The position numbers were made by a program, and so were the translations under genes. From contig CAMUZA010000006.1 in NCBI GenBank assembly GCA_947165085.1, positions 1 to 63,187 of the forward strand: a DNA stretch of 63,187 nucleotides. Direction: 5' to 3'. Every line of letters starts with the position of its first letter. Position 1 is the first letter of the stretch. The stretch comes from an uncultured Clostridia bacterium. Its GTDB lineage: Bacteria; Bacillota; Clostridia; Oscillospirales; Oscillospiraceae. The notes under the pieces are model-generated. The model ran no database searches. It was not told the DNA's origin and was given only the letters and a program-made list of their open reading frames with translations. Shown here one piece after another: positions 41,312 to 49,874 of this stretch.

Positions 41312-42571
41312 CTACGGGCTGTATCTGCTGTAGGCCTTGATGTACTTCGATTTCTTTTTCGAAGCTTCCTCATACTCTGCGGCCGGCAGCGCGTCTTCCG
41401 TCTCAAGCGAATTGACGCATGCAGCAATCAGCACGAAAAAACCGGCGTTGTGCGCCAGATAGCTTCCGCTCAGCATCAGTTTAATGAAGGTAGAGGAGAA
41501 AAGCACCAGAATCAGCAGCTGCAGGCTGGTGTTTTTTGTCCGGAAGCCCTTAATAAACAGTCCGCACATAATGGTGAGGAATCCCGCTCCAATCAAATAT
41601 CCCCACTGCGCGATCATTTCGATGATCAGGTTGTGCGCGTAGTGGTTATCCCCAAGCGCGCGGTCGCCGTAAAGCCCGCTGCCAAACAGCGAAAAGCCTT
41701 CTATGATCTTTTCCTGAATCTCGCTGCGGCTGGAATCGCTTAAAAAATCTCCTCCAAGCAGAAGATCAATCGTGCGGCTCGAAATGCCGAGCGAATCCAC
41801 CGAATCCTTCAGCGCCTCCAAAATTGGCTGCCACATCAGCATGATGATCAGCGTTCCGATCAGGACGAAGCAAATCAAAAAGACTTTCTTCTTAGTAGAG
41901 GCTTTACTGATCAGGAAATAGGCGGCCAGGCTGAACACGACGCATGCCAGCGGGCCTCTCGCGCCTGCAAAGAAAATCAAGACGCAGCCTGTGATCGCCG
42001 CAATCAGCGGTAGGATTCTTCTCCTCTCGAAGTAATAAACCAAAGAAACGATGGTAGGAAATACGAGATTGTAGGAAAAGCTCATATACTCCGGCTGGCT
42101 GTCTCTGATGAACATCAAGACAAACGAGCCAACGGAGCATAAGACAACGATCTCTGAAAAAACATGGCAGATTTCAAACATCCGATCATAATCCGTGACA
42201 TATCTCATAAAAACATAAGCAGGAAGGGAATATACGAACAGCAGATAGATCGGATTGCCTGCGAAATCGGACCATTCGGTGAACATAAAGCGTTTGTTGT
42301 TATGAATGAAGGAATAGGAAAGCGCATAGGAAAGCACAAACAGGAGCAGGATGACCATTACATCGGTTTTGACTCTGTAGTGGAGCTGCTTTATGCTTGT
42401 CAGAAGCATTCCTGCCATAATCGCATAACAAACCACGGTATCCAGCACGAAGCCAGCTCCAAAGATCAGTCTGCACAGCTGATTGATGAAATGGACGATC
42501 GGCGCAAAGCAGATCATCGTGCAGATCGTAATGATCAGAACAGTCTGATTTCGTTCTTTATACTTCATCAT
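41312..42571 (-). CDS. Wzy-like O-antigen polymerase, copy 2
   Basis: 419 residues, about ten membrane segments, the same large loop with LFGSGLYGDRALGDNHYAHN. It starts at ATG ATG 12 bases after an AAAGGAG that is also kept upstream of copy 1 (shared 5' segment gaaaggagacgatcgagctg), so the duplication included the ribosome-binding region. Two polymerases in one locus could make two linkages or show that one copy is becoming redundant. Which linkage each makes is unknown. Confidence 0.9.
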   Translation of the reverse strand: MMKYKERNQTVLIITICTMICFAPIVHFINQLCRLIFGAGFVLDTVVCYAIMAGMLLTSIKQLHYRVKTDVMVILLLFVLSYALSYSFIHNNKRFMFTEWSDFAGNPIYLLFVYSLPAYVFMRYVTDYDRMFEICHVFSEIVVLCSVGSFVLMFIRDSQPEYMSFSYNLVFPTIVSLVYYFERRRILPLIAAITGCVLIFFAGARGPLACVVFSLAAYFLISKASTKKKVFLICFVLIGTLIIMLMWQPILEALKDSVDSLGISSRTIDLLLGGDFLSDSSRSEIQEKIIEGFSLFGSGLYGDRALGDNHYAHNLIIEMIAQWGYLIGAGFLTIMCGLFIKGFRTKNTSLQLLILVLFSSTFIKLMLSGSYLAHNAGFFVLIAACVNSLETEDALPAAEYEEASKKKSKYIKAYSRYSP

Positions 42572-42598
42572 CAGCTCGATCGTCTCCTTTCCTGTGGA

Positions 42599-43807
42599 TT
42601 ACGGCAATGCGGCGTCTCCGTCCTCGGAAAGCGCATGCTCCAGTATGCTGCGGATGCTTTCCCTGCCGTGACGCCGGTAACTCGATTCTATCTCGGCAGT
42701 GGAAATCTCTTTGCCGCAATTCGCGTTTAAGAAGATTTGCAGGCTCTTCTGCGCGTCTTCTGCATTTGATACAAGCAGCGCGGCGGGGTGCTTCGCAAGA
42801 AGCTCTTTGCTCTGCCCGCTGCCAAAGCTGATGATTGGTCGGCAGGCAGCGATATACTCAAACAGTTTGCTCGGAAGGAACTCCGGCAGACTGTTTTCGA
42901 CGTTAACCAGAAAATCAGCACTTCTGTAGATTTCCCCGATCTTCGCGTGAGAAACCGGCTCGTGCAGCACGAGCCTGCTGTCGAGCGCGGCATATTTTTT
43001 AACCGAATCCTCACAGCCGACACTGTAAAGGTGCAGACGGATATGCGGATCTGAGAGCGCATGGAACGCCGCGAGCATTGGCTCCGGATCCCGGAGCTTC
43101 GGGTAGAACCTTCCGGCATACACACAGTTGATATGCCCGCTTGCGAATTCGTTGTTTTGAAGCGCCGTATCGGAGACTTCAGGCAGCAGATACGGCAGCC
43201 GGCGGCAATCGGGATTGCTGCCGCGAAGATCCGCCCTCGCCGCAAAGACTTCTTCGGACAGCAGCAGGACGTCGGCGCAGGCGCAGACGCTGCGCTCATA
43301 GGCGGCAAGTCGTTTCATGCTGTAGCGCAGCGGACGGATGCGTCCGTCTGCCGCATAGGGATCGACCGTGTAGGCGCACCATCGCACATTCGGATTCTCC
43401 TGCTTAAACGCCTTCGCTGCGCAGTGCGCGGCAAAGGGCGAACAGACGGAGAAGACAGCGTCGAACGGGCACTCCCGGTGCAGGTCCTTCAGTCGTGCAA
43501 GCGCCTGATCGCGAAACCACGCGAGATTGCCGAGCACACGTGTTCTCATCTGCAGCACGCCGGCGGCGTGGGCGGCAGCGCGGTTCAGAGAGGATCCGCG
43601 TCGTTCCGTCTGCATTCTCCTTCCGAGCAGCGCATGCACGCGGATCCCGTCCTTCTCCGCCTCCGCAGGAAGATCGGCGGAGCTGATGCAGATCACGTCG
43701 ATATCATAGCTGTCGCGCAGCAGGGAAAGATAGCGCTTCGTGCACAGCCCCGTCGGAGACGGCGACGGAAAATAGACGCCGCATAGAACGGCAAGGTGTT
43801 TTTTCAT
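42599..43807 (-). CDS. Glycosyltransferase family 4
   Basis: 402 residues, GT-B fold. N-terminal CGVYFPSPSPTGLCTKRYL; middle HINCVYAGRFYPKLRDPEPM (start of the donor-binding half); LPSKLFEYIAACRPIISFGSGQ near residue 335 carries the usual PSKxFEY-A motif of GT4. The start at 43807 lies 1 base past the previous stop with an AAGGA site; the frame upstream is inside the nucleotidyltransferase gene. It is part of the polymer-assembly set. Confidence 0.9.
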   Translation of the reverse strand: MKKHLAVLCGVYFPSPSPTGLCTKRYLSLLRDSYDIDVICISSADLPAEAEKDGIRVHALLGRRMQTERRGSSLNRAAAHAAGVLQMRTRVLGNLAWFRDQALARLKDLHRECPFDAVFSVCSPFAAHCAAKAFKQENPNVRWCAYTVDPYAADGRIRPLRYSMKRLAAYERSVCACADVLLLSEEVFAARADLRGSNPDCRRLPYLLPEVSDTALQNNEFASGHINCVYAGRFYPKLRDPEPMLAAFHALSDPHIRLHLYSVGCEDSVKKYAALDSRLVLHEPVSHAKIGEIYRSADFLVNVENSLPEFLPSKLFEYIAACRPIISFGSGQSKELLAKHPAALLVSNAEDAQKSLQIFLNANCGKEISTAEIESSYRRHGRESIRSILEHALSEDGDAALP

Positions 43808-43809
43808 TG

Positions 43810-44907
43810 CTAAAGAATCCTTTTCCAGTGGCGGACGGTTCCGCGCAGACCTTTGCTCCCGTAAGCGGTCTCTTTCCAGTCCTTGTCCGGCAGCAGCATT
43901 TCCTTCCATCCGGCAACAGCCGAGCGGTCGTGGCAGGCAATCTCGATCCGCATCACGCGCGCTCTGGACGGCTCCGGCAGCAGCACGCCGTGTTCGGCAT
44001 CGTAGACAAGCCGCAGGAGCCGGCGGATATCCGGCTTTTCCGCGATCGGAAGCCGTGTTTTTGCAATCCGGTTGGAAAGATACGCGGCGGTATAGAGTCT
44101 GCGTTCCGTATGGTCCTTCTTTGCCTGCGCAGCAATGCGCGCCCATTCTTCTGCTGTCAGTCCGTCCGCCGCGTTAACGATATCTCGATACAGGCGGATC
44201 GCAGGCGCTCTGCAGAAGGAATGGAGCGAAATATGGAGCAGACAGATATACAATAACGCTTCGCGCGGCGGCAGCAGGATTGCCGTATCACGATAGGCGC
44301 GCAGGCACGTCCAGTCTGTGAAGTCGTCCGTGCGGACCGGGCAGGGCTGGGTCAGCCGAGACAGCGGGAATACCTCAAAGCCGAGCGTAAAGCCCTCCGG
44401 CAGTCGCTCCGGATGCGAAAAGGATGCGGAAATAAAGAGTTTCCCAGCGGCGCGTTCCTCGCAGCGGTAACCGAGGGAGGTCATCACCCGCTTGACTGTC
44501 GGGTATTCCGACGCATCGACGTAGTTGTCTACGTCGCCGGACGCAAACAGCGCCGTATCGCTGTCGGCCGCAAGCATCGCGCCAAAATTCTCAGACACAA
44601 AAAGCTTCCTGCAGTCGGCGGCGCGGAGGGCGGCATAAACTCGGTCCAGCTCCGCGATCACCTTTTGATTGCGTTCCGCGTAGTGCTCGTAGATCGGCTG
44701 CCATGTTTGCGGCTCGGCGTCCAGAGAAAGCATCAGTTTCGCCAGAAACGGCAGCATTTTCGCCTGCTTTGCCATTCTGAGAACGGTATCGCCGCCCAGC
44801 TCCGCGGCAATGCGTTTCAGCTCCTGCTTTTCGCTCTGCGGGAGATCTTTGCGGACAGAGGCGTTCGCCAGCACAGAAAACCGTATGAATTTGCCGTCTG
44901 TCTTCAC
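43810..44907 (-). CDS. Divergent nucleotidyltransferase-like protein
   Basis: 365 residues with the general layout of the NTP_transf_5 group: a helical N-terminus, KLFVSENFGAMLAADS, and FASGDVDNYVD (about 118-128) at the position of the metal pair, which is D-V-D here. The catalytic region is less typical than in the paralogue at 31581-32729 (no GSR-x-G loop is clear), so activity is uncertain. It begins with GTG; the 4-base overlap (GTGA) with the kinase-like gene indicates coupling. In this locus it may modify an acceptor rather than form a sugar nucleotide. Confidence 0.75.
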   Translation of the reverse strand: MKTDGKFIRFSVLANASVRKDLPQSEKQELKRIAAELGGDTVLRMAKQAKMLPFLAKLMLSLDAEPQTWQPIYEHYAERNQKVIAELDRVYAALRAADCRKLFVSENFGAMLAADSDTALFASGDVDNYVDASEYPTVKRVMTSLGYRCEERAAGKLFISASFSHPERLPEGFTLGFEVFPLSRLTQPCPVRTDDFTDWTCLRAYRDTAILLPPREALLYICLLHISLHSFCRAPAIRLYRDIVNAADGLTAEEWARIAAQAKKDHTERRLYTAAYLSNRIAKTRLPIAEKPDIRRLLRLVYDAEHGVLLPEPSRARVMRIEIACHDRSAVAGWKEMLLPDKDWKETAYGSKGLRGTVRHWKRIL

Positions 44908-46064
44908 GCGATTCCGACCTCCGTTACAGCGTTCTTCAAATCCAGCAGATAGTTGTCATAGATGTCTCCGCCCCAATTTTGAGGAAGCTCCATCATATCC
45001 TCCATGTGGAAGAGAATATCTTCCAGCATCACGGTATATTTCACAATTGCCGGCGGCACTCTGTCCGCCGGTTCGGTTCGATCCGTGCGGTAGGCGTCCG
45101 CCGCATCCGAGCGCAGAAACTGCAGCCACTGATCTGGCCTTCTGAGTGAATACGCAAGAACCGCGCTGTCGTACCAAACGCTGCGCTCCCCTGCCGTTTC
45201 CCAGTCATAAAGAATCGTCTTGCCGTTTGCATCCACCCAGATATTTCCCGTTTGCAGATCGCCGTGGCTCATGGCGACAGAAAACTCTGTTGGAAGGTTT
45301 TCTTTGATAGTATCGTATTTATCCAGCAGCCGCAGGGTGTCGTCGGCTGTTTTGATCTGTTTTTTCTCCCTCGCCGCCGCGCAGAGCGAAACGATCCGCT
45401 CCGTCAGCGTGCGGAGGTAGGCGCGGGCATCCGTTGTGTGCGCCGTATCGTCTGCAAGCATACGAACGGCGTTGAAGGCGTCCAGCATCCCCTTTTGATA
45501 CAGTGCCTCATCCGTGACGCGCGCCAGCGGATGGCCTTTCAGGATCGGCTCTGTAAACCACTTATCCCCCCAACGCTGCATCGGCAGGAGAAAGTCGTAG
45601 TGATAGTTCAGGCGAAATTGCAGTTGATTTTGAAAGTACTCGTCGGAAAATCCGTCCTTGATTCTGCACCCGACCACACCGGTTTTGTAGTGAAAGAAGC
45701 GAATGCTCCGGTTGTTCGGCGCAATGACCAAGTCGCGCCCCACCGCCTCCTGCGGCTCAAAGCGGAATCGGTAGGAAGCAAACAGCCGTCCCGTATGCAT
45801 CATCGCAAACACATAGGCTTTCACCGCAATGCGCTTCAGCCTGCTGCCGCGCGTATTCCATTCGCTGTAGAAAAACGCCTGCGCCGCCTTTGAAATGTCC
45901 GGCGGATACAGCGCGGAGAGCCGCGGCTTTATCACGAGATTCGCGTGCTTTTTCTGCCGCACAAGCGTTACGTCCGTTTGCTCCGCTTCTTTGAAGTAAG
46001 CCTCCACAGTGGAAGAGAGCAGGCCGAAGAAGTCTTCCCGATCGAGCATGGAGGATAGATCCAT
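44904..46064 (-). CDS. APH/choline-kinase-like phosphotransferase
   Basis: 386 residues. The kinase loop SHGDLQTGNIW (about 271-281) and metal motif ILYDWE (about 288-293) define the APH fold; the N-terminal half (1-170) is long and does not look like a standard APH glycine loop. It overlaps the thymidylate-kinase-like gene by one base (TGATG) and the next gene by 4. In this context it might phosphorylate a sugar, a polyol or a lipid, or form a phosphodiester precursor together with the neighbouring nucleotidyltransferase. It is not evidence for antibiotic resistance. Confidence 0.8.
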   Translation of the reverse strand: MDLSSMLDREDFFGLLSSTVEAYFKEAEQTDVTLVRQKKHANLVIKPRLSALYPPDISKAAQAFFYSEWNTRGSRLKRIAVKAYVFAMMHTGRLFASYRFRFEPQEAVGRDLVIAPNNRSIRFFHYKTGVVGCRIKDGFSDEYFQNQLQFRLNYHYDFLLPMQRWGDKWFTEPILKGHPLARVTDEALYQKGMLDAFNAVRMLADDTAHTTDARAYLRTLTERIVSLCAAAREKKQIKTADDTLRLLDKYDTIKENLPTEFSVAMSHGDLQTGNIWVDANGKTILYDWETAGERSVWYDSAVLAYSLRRPDQWLQFLRSDAADAYRTDRTEPADRVPPAIVKYTVMLEDILFHMEDMMELPQNWGGDIYDNYLLDLKNAVTEVGIA

Positions 46065-46723
46065 CAGATGTCGTCTCCTTTTTCCAGTCCGAGTGCCTGA
46101 AGCACCTGCCCATGAAGCTCCTCGCGAGAGAGAAGTCCGTCCATGATATTGGTCCAACAGCCTTGCTCTGCATATGCGCGATATGCCGCGATCTTCTGCT
46201 TTTTCAGGTCAATATCTTCGATCCCGGCGGCATGCTTCTGCCGATCCCGTTCGAGGGAAACCTCTGCAGGAACGAAAAACACGAAAGAAACCTTTGGTTT
46301 TGCGGCAAGCCTGCGGACAAGCTTCCATAGAATGGATTTTTCAAGATCGACATGCGGAAAATCAAATTGCAGCTCCACCGCCGTGTCCCAAAGGTAGCGG
46401 TCGCAGAAGACATAGCGGTGCGTCAGGTTCAGCAGACGGAAGTGGATCGCCCAGTACCAGCACAGATCCAGCAACGACACGCAGTAGAGGAATTTTTCTT
46501 TTTTCGGATTTGCGAAGAACGCATCGCGGTATTCCCGCTTACCTGCGTCGTCCATTTTGCCGTCGCGGCGGACGAGCTTTTTCAGGAAGACGACAAGCGG
46601 CGTTCCGCGCGCCTTGCTCCATTTGGAAACATAGCGCAGGCGGTGTTCGTCGCAGTAGGCGCGCAGAAGCTCTAACTGTGTGCTCTTGCCGGAGCTGTCA
46701 ATGCCGCTGAAACTAACGATCAT
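46064..46723 (-). CDS. Thymidylate-kinase-like P-loop kinase
   Basis: 219 residues: P-loop FSGIDSSGKST (5-15), a central DRYLWDTAVE (the DRY-type motif of thymidylate kinases, about 109) and a lid region LERDRQKHAAG. It differs from housekeeping Tmk in length and in its neighbours. P-loop kinases of this type occur in polymer loci next to APH-like kinases; the substrate is unknown. It is translationally coupled to the APH-like gene and follows the GT2 gene by one base. Confidence 0.82.
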   Translation of the reverse strand: MIVSFSGIDSSGKSTQLELLRAYCDEHRLRYVSKWSKARGTPLVVFLKKLVRRDGKMDDAGKREYRDAFFANPKKEKFLYCVSLLDLCWYWAIHFRLLNLTHRYVFCDRYLWDTAVELQFDFPHVDLEKSILWKLVRRLAAKPKVSFVFFVPAEVSLERDRQKHAAGIEDIDLKKQKIAAYRAYAEQGCWTNIMDGLLSREELHGQVLQALGLEKGDDI

Positions 46724-46724
46724 A

Positions 46725-47675
46725 TCAATACTTCCTCATAATACGATAGCCGAGTCGCGGACATGCGGTCAGCACGGCGGCGGGCAGCCGAAACCGGAGC
46801 TTGCCCCTCCAAGCCTGCCTGCCGATGGCGCTTCTGCCGCCGCAGGCCCTATACAGGGTCAAAAAGTCCGGGCAGGAGAGCATGTGCGCCGCACCGTGGA
46901 GCAGCGCAAACACGGAGCGCGGACGAAACTGTTCGGCGATCCCCGGTGTCAGCCGCCCGGAAATCTGCTGCAGCAGGCGGTCAAGACCGCCGATCGCCGT
47001 CATGATCTTCGGAATATCCGAGCCGGTCATGGTCGAATTCTCATGCAGAACGTAGCGGTACAGCGCGGCGGGATTATGCAGCACGGGATCGCGGTTGAAG
47101 GCAAGGCACTTCCAGATAAACTGCACATCCTCCGAATAGCGCACCGCCTCGTCAAAAAGGATCTGATTCTCCGTCAGGAATGATCTGCGCAGCAAAAGCG
47201 TTGGAAGCAGGAAGCGAATCTCTCGGTCAAAAAACACCTGCTGCGCTTCCTGCGCACTCATGCGCCGCGTATTCATCGCATTTGCTGTTTCGAAGGCCCC
47301 GTCCGCAGCTTCACAGACGGAAAAACCCGTAGAGAATATACTGCAGCCGGGCGAATCCTTTATCATTCGCTCATAGGCAGCAAGGAAATCAGGCAATACC
47401 GCGTCGTCAGAATCGACGGTCATCACCCATTCGCCCGAAGCCGCCTGCAAGCCGGTATTGCGCGCCGCAGACACGCCGCGGTTCTCGGTATGTATCACCC
47501 GGAAACGCACTTCCGTCTGCCGGAGGATCGCCTCTGCAAGCGCAGCAGACCGATCCGGCGAACCGTCGTCGACAAGGATGATCTCAAAGTCGCGGCAGGT
47601 CTGCGCGCAGAGCGAGCGAATACAAGCTTCAATGTACGCTTCCGTTCGATAAACGGGTACGACAACAGAGATCAT
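46725..47675 (-). CDS. Glycosyltransferase family 2
   Basis: 316 residues, GT-A fold: ISVVVPVYRTEAYIEACIRSL (2-22), ILVDDGSPDRSA (about 34-45) and the metal motif TVDSDDAVLP (about 89-98), all standard for inverting GT2 enzymes. The C-terminal 90 residues are amphipathic and may touch the membrane. It starts within the previous gene (4-base overlap). Confidence 0.93.
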   Translation of the reverse strand: MISVVVPVYRTEAYIEACIRSLCAQTCRDFEIILVDDGSPDRSAALAEAILRQTEVRFRVIHTENRGVSAARNTGLQAASGEWVMTVDSDDAVLPDFLAAYERMIKDSPGCSIFSTGFSVCEAADGAFETANAMNTRRMSAQEAQQVFFDREIRFLLPTLLLRRSFLTENQILFDEAVRYSEDVQFIWKCLAFNRDPVLHNPAALYRYVLHENSTMTGSDIPKIMTAIGGLDRLLQQISGRLTPGIAEQFRPRSVFALLHGAAHMLSCPDFLTLYRACGGRSAIGRQAWRGKLRFRLPAAVLTACPRLGYRIMRKY

Positions 47676-48871
47676 TTCAAAACTCCCAGAACCTTTTCAC
47701 AGCATGCGGACGCAGTATAGTTGTTTTCCAGATACTCTCTTGCGGCGCGTCCCATCTGCTTCAGGTCGGCGGCGGAGAATGCGGAAATCAGCTTTGCAAA
47801 CTCGTCCGGCTTTGCGCTGCTGCAGGCAAGTCCGAAGCCGTTTACCTCCGCGATCGCGCCCATGTCCGTCGCGCCGTCGCTGCACACCAGCAGCGGCATA
47901 CCGTTTTCCATATAGGAAAGCGCTCTTGAAGGATAATTCGGGATCGTGAAGCGCGGGTCAAGGAAGACCATGCCCACGTCGCAGCCCGCCGCCAGCCCGT
48001 CATACTCCTGCTTCGGCAGCAAGGGAGAGCGCACGACGTTTTCGGGGCGCTCCCGCGCAATGAAGTCGTCCAGAAGCAGCGCGTCCGTCCCGCTGCCGCA
48101 GACGAGGAAGAACGCATCGGTGCGGTTTTTGCATTTCCGCAGGCAGTCGATCAGATAAGGAACGCCCTGGGGCCTGCCGAGATTGCCGCCCAGCAGATAA
48201 ACGACGGCTTTTTCGGGAACGTGGTATTTCTCGCGCAGCGCGGCTTTCGCCGCCCCGCGGTCTGTGACCTTACAGGGAATAATGCCGTTGGGACAAATCT
48301 CCGCTTTATCGGCGGGGATCGCCGGATTATGCTCCAGCAGATATTTCACGTTTGCAGGCGACATACAGCCGATCTTGTCCGAAACGCGGTAGAGCTTCTT
48401 CTCCTGTGCCCGGAAGTATTTATAGATCAGGCTGCCGCCGGAGAACATGTGCAGATCGACTGCGTTCTGCGGAAAAATATCCTTCAGCATCAGATAGGTC
48501 GGGCAGCGGAACAGCTTCTTCAGCTTTTTTACCGGCGAGGCGAGCGTGATCGGCGGGGTGGAGTAAAGGATCAGATCAAACTTCTCTTTGCCGAGATGTT
48601 TGCGGATCGCGCGGTAGTAGCGGCCGCTCATCGTGACGGTCGAGATTCCCTTCTCAATCAGTGAAACGCCTGCGGTATTCCCCGTCTGCACGGTCAGAAG
48701 CGTGTAGGTCGGATCGTCGGTGCGGGCGGTCTTGACTCCTGTGCTCTTCTGGCGCGGCGTCACGATAAAGGGGCGGTGCCCCCGCGCGATCAGCTCCAGC
48801 ATCAGGTCGGAATATATGTTGTGCATGTGAACGTCGGTAAAGACGTTCATCGTCAAAAAAAGAATATTCAT
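47672..48871 (-). CDS. Glycosyltransferase family 4 (WbuB-like)
   Basis: 399 residues, GT-B. The N-terminus (MNILFLTMNVFTDVHMHNIYSDLM) and LMLKDIFPQNAVDL match WbuB/WcaI-type fucosamine or related transferases; the C-terminal half has YLLGGNLGRPQGVPYLIDCL and PNYPSRALSYMENGMPLLVC. The start at 48871 follows a weak AGGG site. A fucosamine donor would fit capF/capG in this locus, but this is inference. Confidence 0.9.
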   Translation of the reverse strand: MNILFLTMNVFTDVHMHNIYSDLMLELIARGHRPFIVTPRQKSTGVKTARTDDPTYTLLTVQTGNTAGVSLIEKGISTVTMSGRYYRAIRKHLGKEKFDLILYSTPPITLASPVKKLKKLFRCPTYLMLKDIFPQNAVDLHMFSGGSLIYKYFRAQEKKLYRVSDKIGCMSPANVKYLLEHNPAIPADKAEICPNGIIPCKVTDRGAAKAALREKYHVPEKAVVYLLGGNLGRPQGVPYLIDCLRKCKNRTDAFFLVCGSGTDALLLDDFIARERPENVVRSPLLPKQEYDGLAAGCDVGMVFLDPRFTIPNYPSRALSYMENGMPLLVCSDGATDMGAIAEVNGFGLACSSAKPDEFAKLISAFSAADLKQMGRAAREYLENNYTASACCEKVLGVLK

Positions 48872-48893
48872 AGACAGCCCTGTTTCAAAAGAA

Positions 48894-49874
48894 TTACGCT
48901 CTGTAAAGCGGGAAGAAATCCGGATCTTCAAGATGTCCGCCGTTCTGTCGGATACGCTCGGCAGCCAGACGGTCATAGGCGTCGCGGTCAAAAATCATCG
49001 TGCCGACGTAAAACGGAACGGGATCCGCATTCGTAAAGCTGCGCTTATAGCGGAAAATCCCGTCGTCAACGCGGTAGCCGCCGCCGAGGACGAAGCCTTT
49101 TTTGCCGCTATCCACGCACAGCTTGATGACTTCGTCCTTGAGAAAATCATTCGGGCGCATGGAATAGAACTCTGCTTCCGTGCCGCCGAGGAAGGAATAG
49201 ACGTACTGCTCCGAAATCAGGACGAGTTCGGTGGAGACGATCACATCGTCCTTCAGCACATGGAAGAAGAGATAATTATACGGGATATACGAGGCGATCT
49301 TCTCAAAGAAGCTCTTTGGGAAATAAAAGTATTCTCTCGCCTCATTGCGATTCATGGTGTCGTAGTAAATGCGCATAAAGTCGTCGATGTGATCCATGTT
49401 CTGCTCGATCATGATCTCAAGTCCGTGCTCGCGGGCCTTCTTCACGTTTTTGCGCACCTTGTGCTCATATTCCATCCACAGGGTCTCATACGGGCGATCC
49501 GTCGGAACGATGATATTGTCCTTGACGTATCTCGTCTTTCCGTAGTACAGCGCGCGGACGTCCGTATTGTCCGTCAGATGGAAACGGACAAATTCGCAGA
49601 CGATGCCGCGCTGCCTGCAGTAGGCTTCGAACGCTTCGGAAAAGCACTGCATCAGCTTTTCTTTGTCCGTGCTTTCCAGAATGATCGGTCCGCCGTAGCC
49701 GTAGGGCGTAGAAATATCATAGAGCGTCCTGCCGTCGAGCCGTGTCGGGATCTCGCGGAGCAGGAAGGTGTGACGGATCTTGCCGTATTCGTTTTCGAAT
49801 TCGAACGTCTCGCTCGGACCGTCGGTCTCTTCAAAGACACGGGCGTAGGCAGGACTGAAGCAAATATCAGACAT
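48894..49874 (-). CDS. FemAB/GNAT-type transferase
   Basis: 326 residues built as a GNAT pair like FemX/FemAB: an N-terminal domain with STPYGYGGPIIL (about 57-68) and FVRFHLTDNT, the KVRKNVKKAREHGLEIMIE helix linking the halves, and a C-terminal domain with DDVIVSTELVLISEQYVYSF. Such proteins transfer amino acids from aminoacyl-tRNA to lipid II, or acyl groups to amino sugars. In a polysaccharide locus beside aminotransferases, decoration of an amino sugar with an acyl or aminoacyl group is plausible. It overlaps the next gene by 8 bases. Confidence 0.83.
   Translation of the reverse strand: MSDICFSPAYARVFEETDGPSETFEFENEYGKIRHTFLLREIPTRLDGRTLYDISTPYGYGGPIILESTDKEKLMQCFSEAFEAYCRQRGIVCEFVRFHLTDNTDVRALYYGKTRYVKDNIIVPTDRPYETLWMEYEHKVRKNVKKAREHGLEIMIEQNMDHIDDFMRIYYDTMNRNEAREYFYFPKSFFEKIASYIPYNYLFFHVLKDDVIVSTELVLISEQYVYSFLGGTEAEFYSMRPNDFLKDEVIKLCVDSGKKGFVLGGGYRVDDGIFRYKRSFTNADPVPFYVGTMIFDRDAYDRLAAERIRQNGGHLEDPDFFPLYRA

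Noticed and set aside
46064-46723. Housekeeping thymidylate kinase tmk
   Set aside because: It sits inside a polymer-assembly operon, is coupled to an APH-like gene, and lacks parts of the typical Tmk layout; a specialised kinase is likelier.
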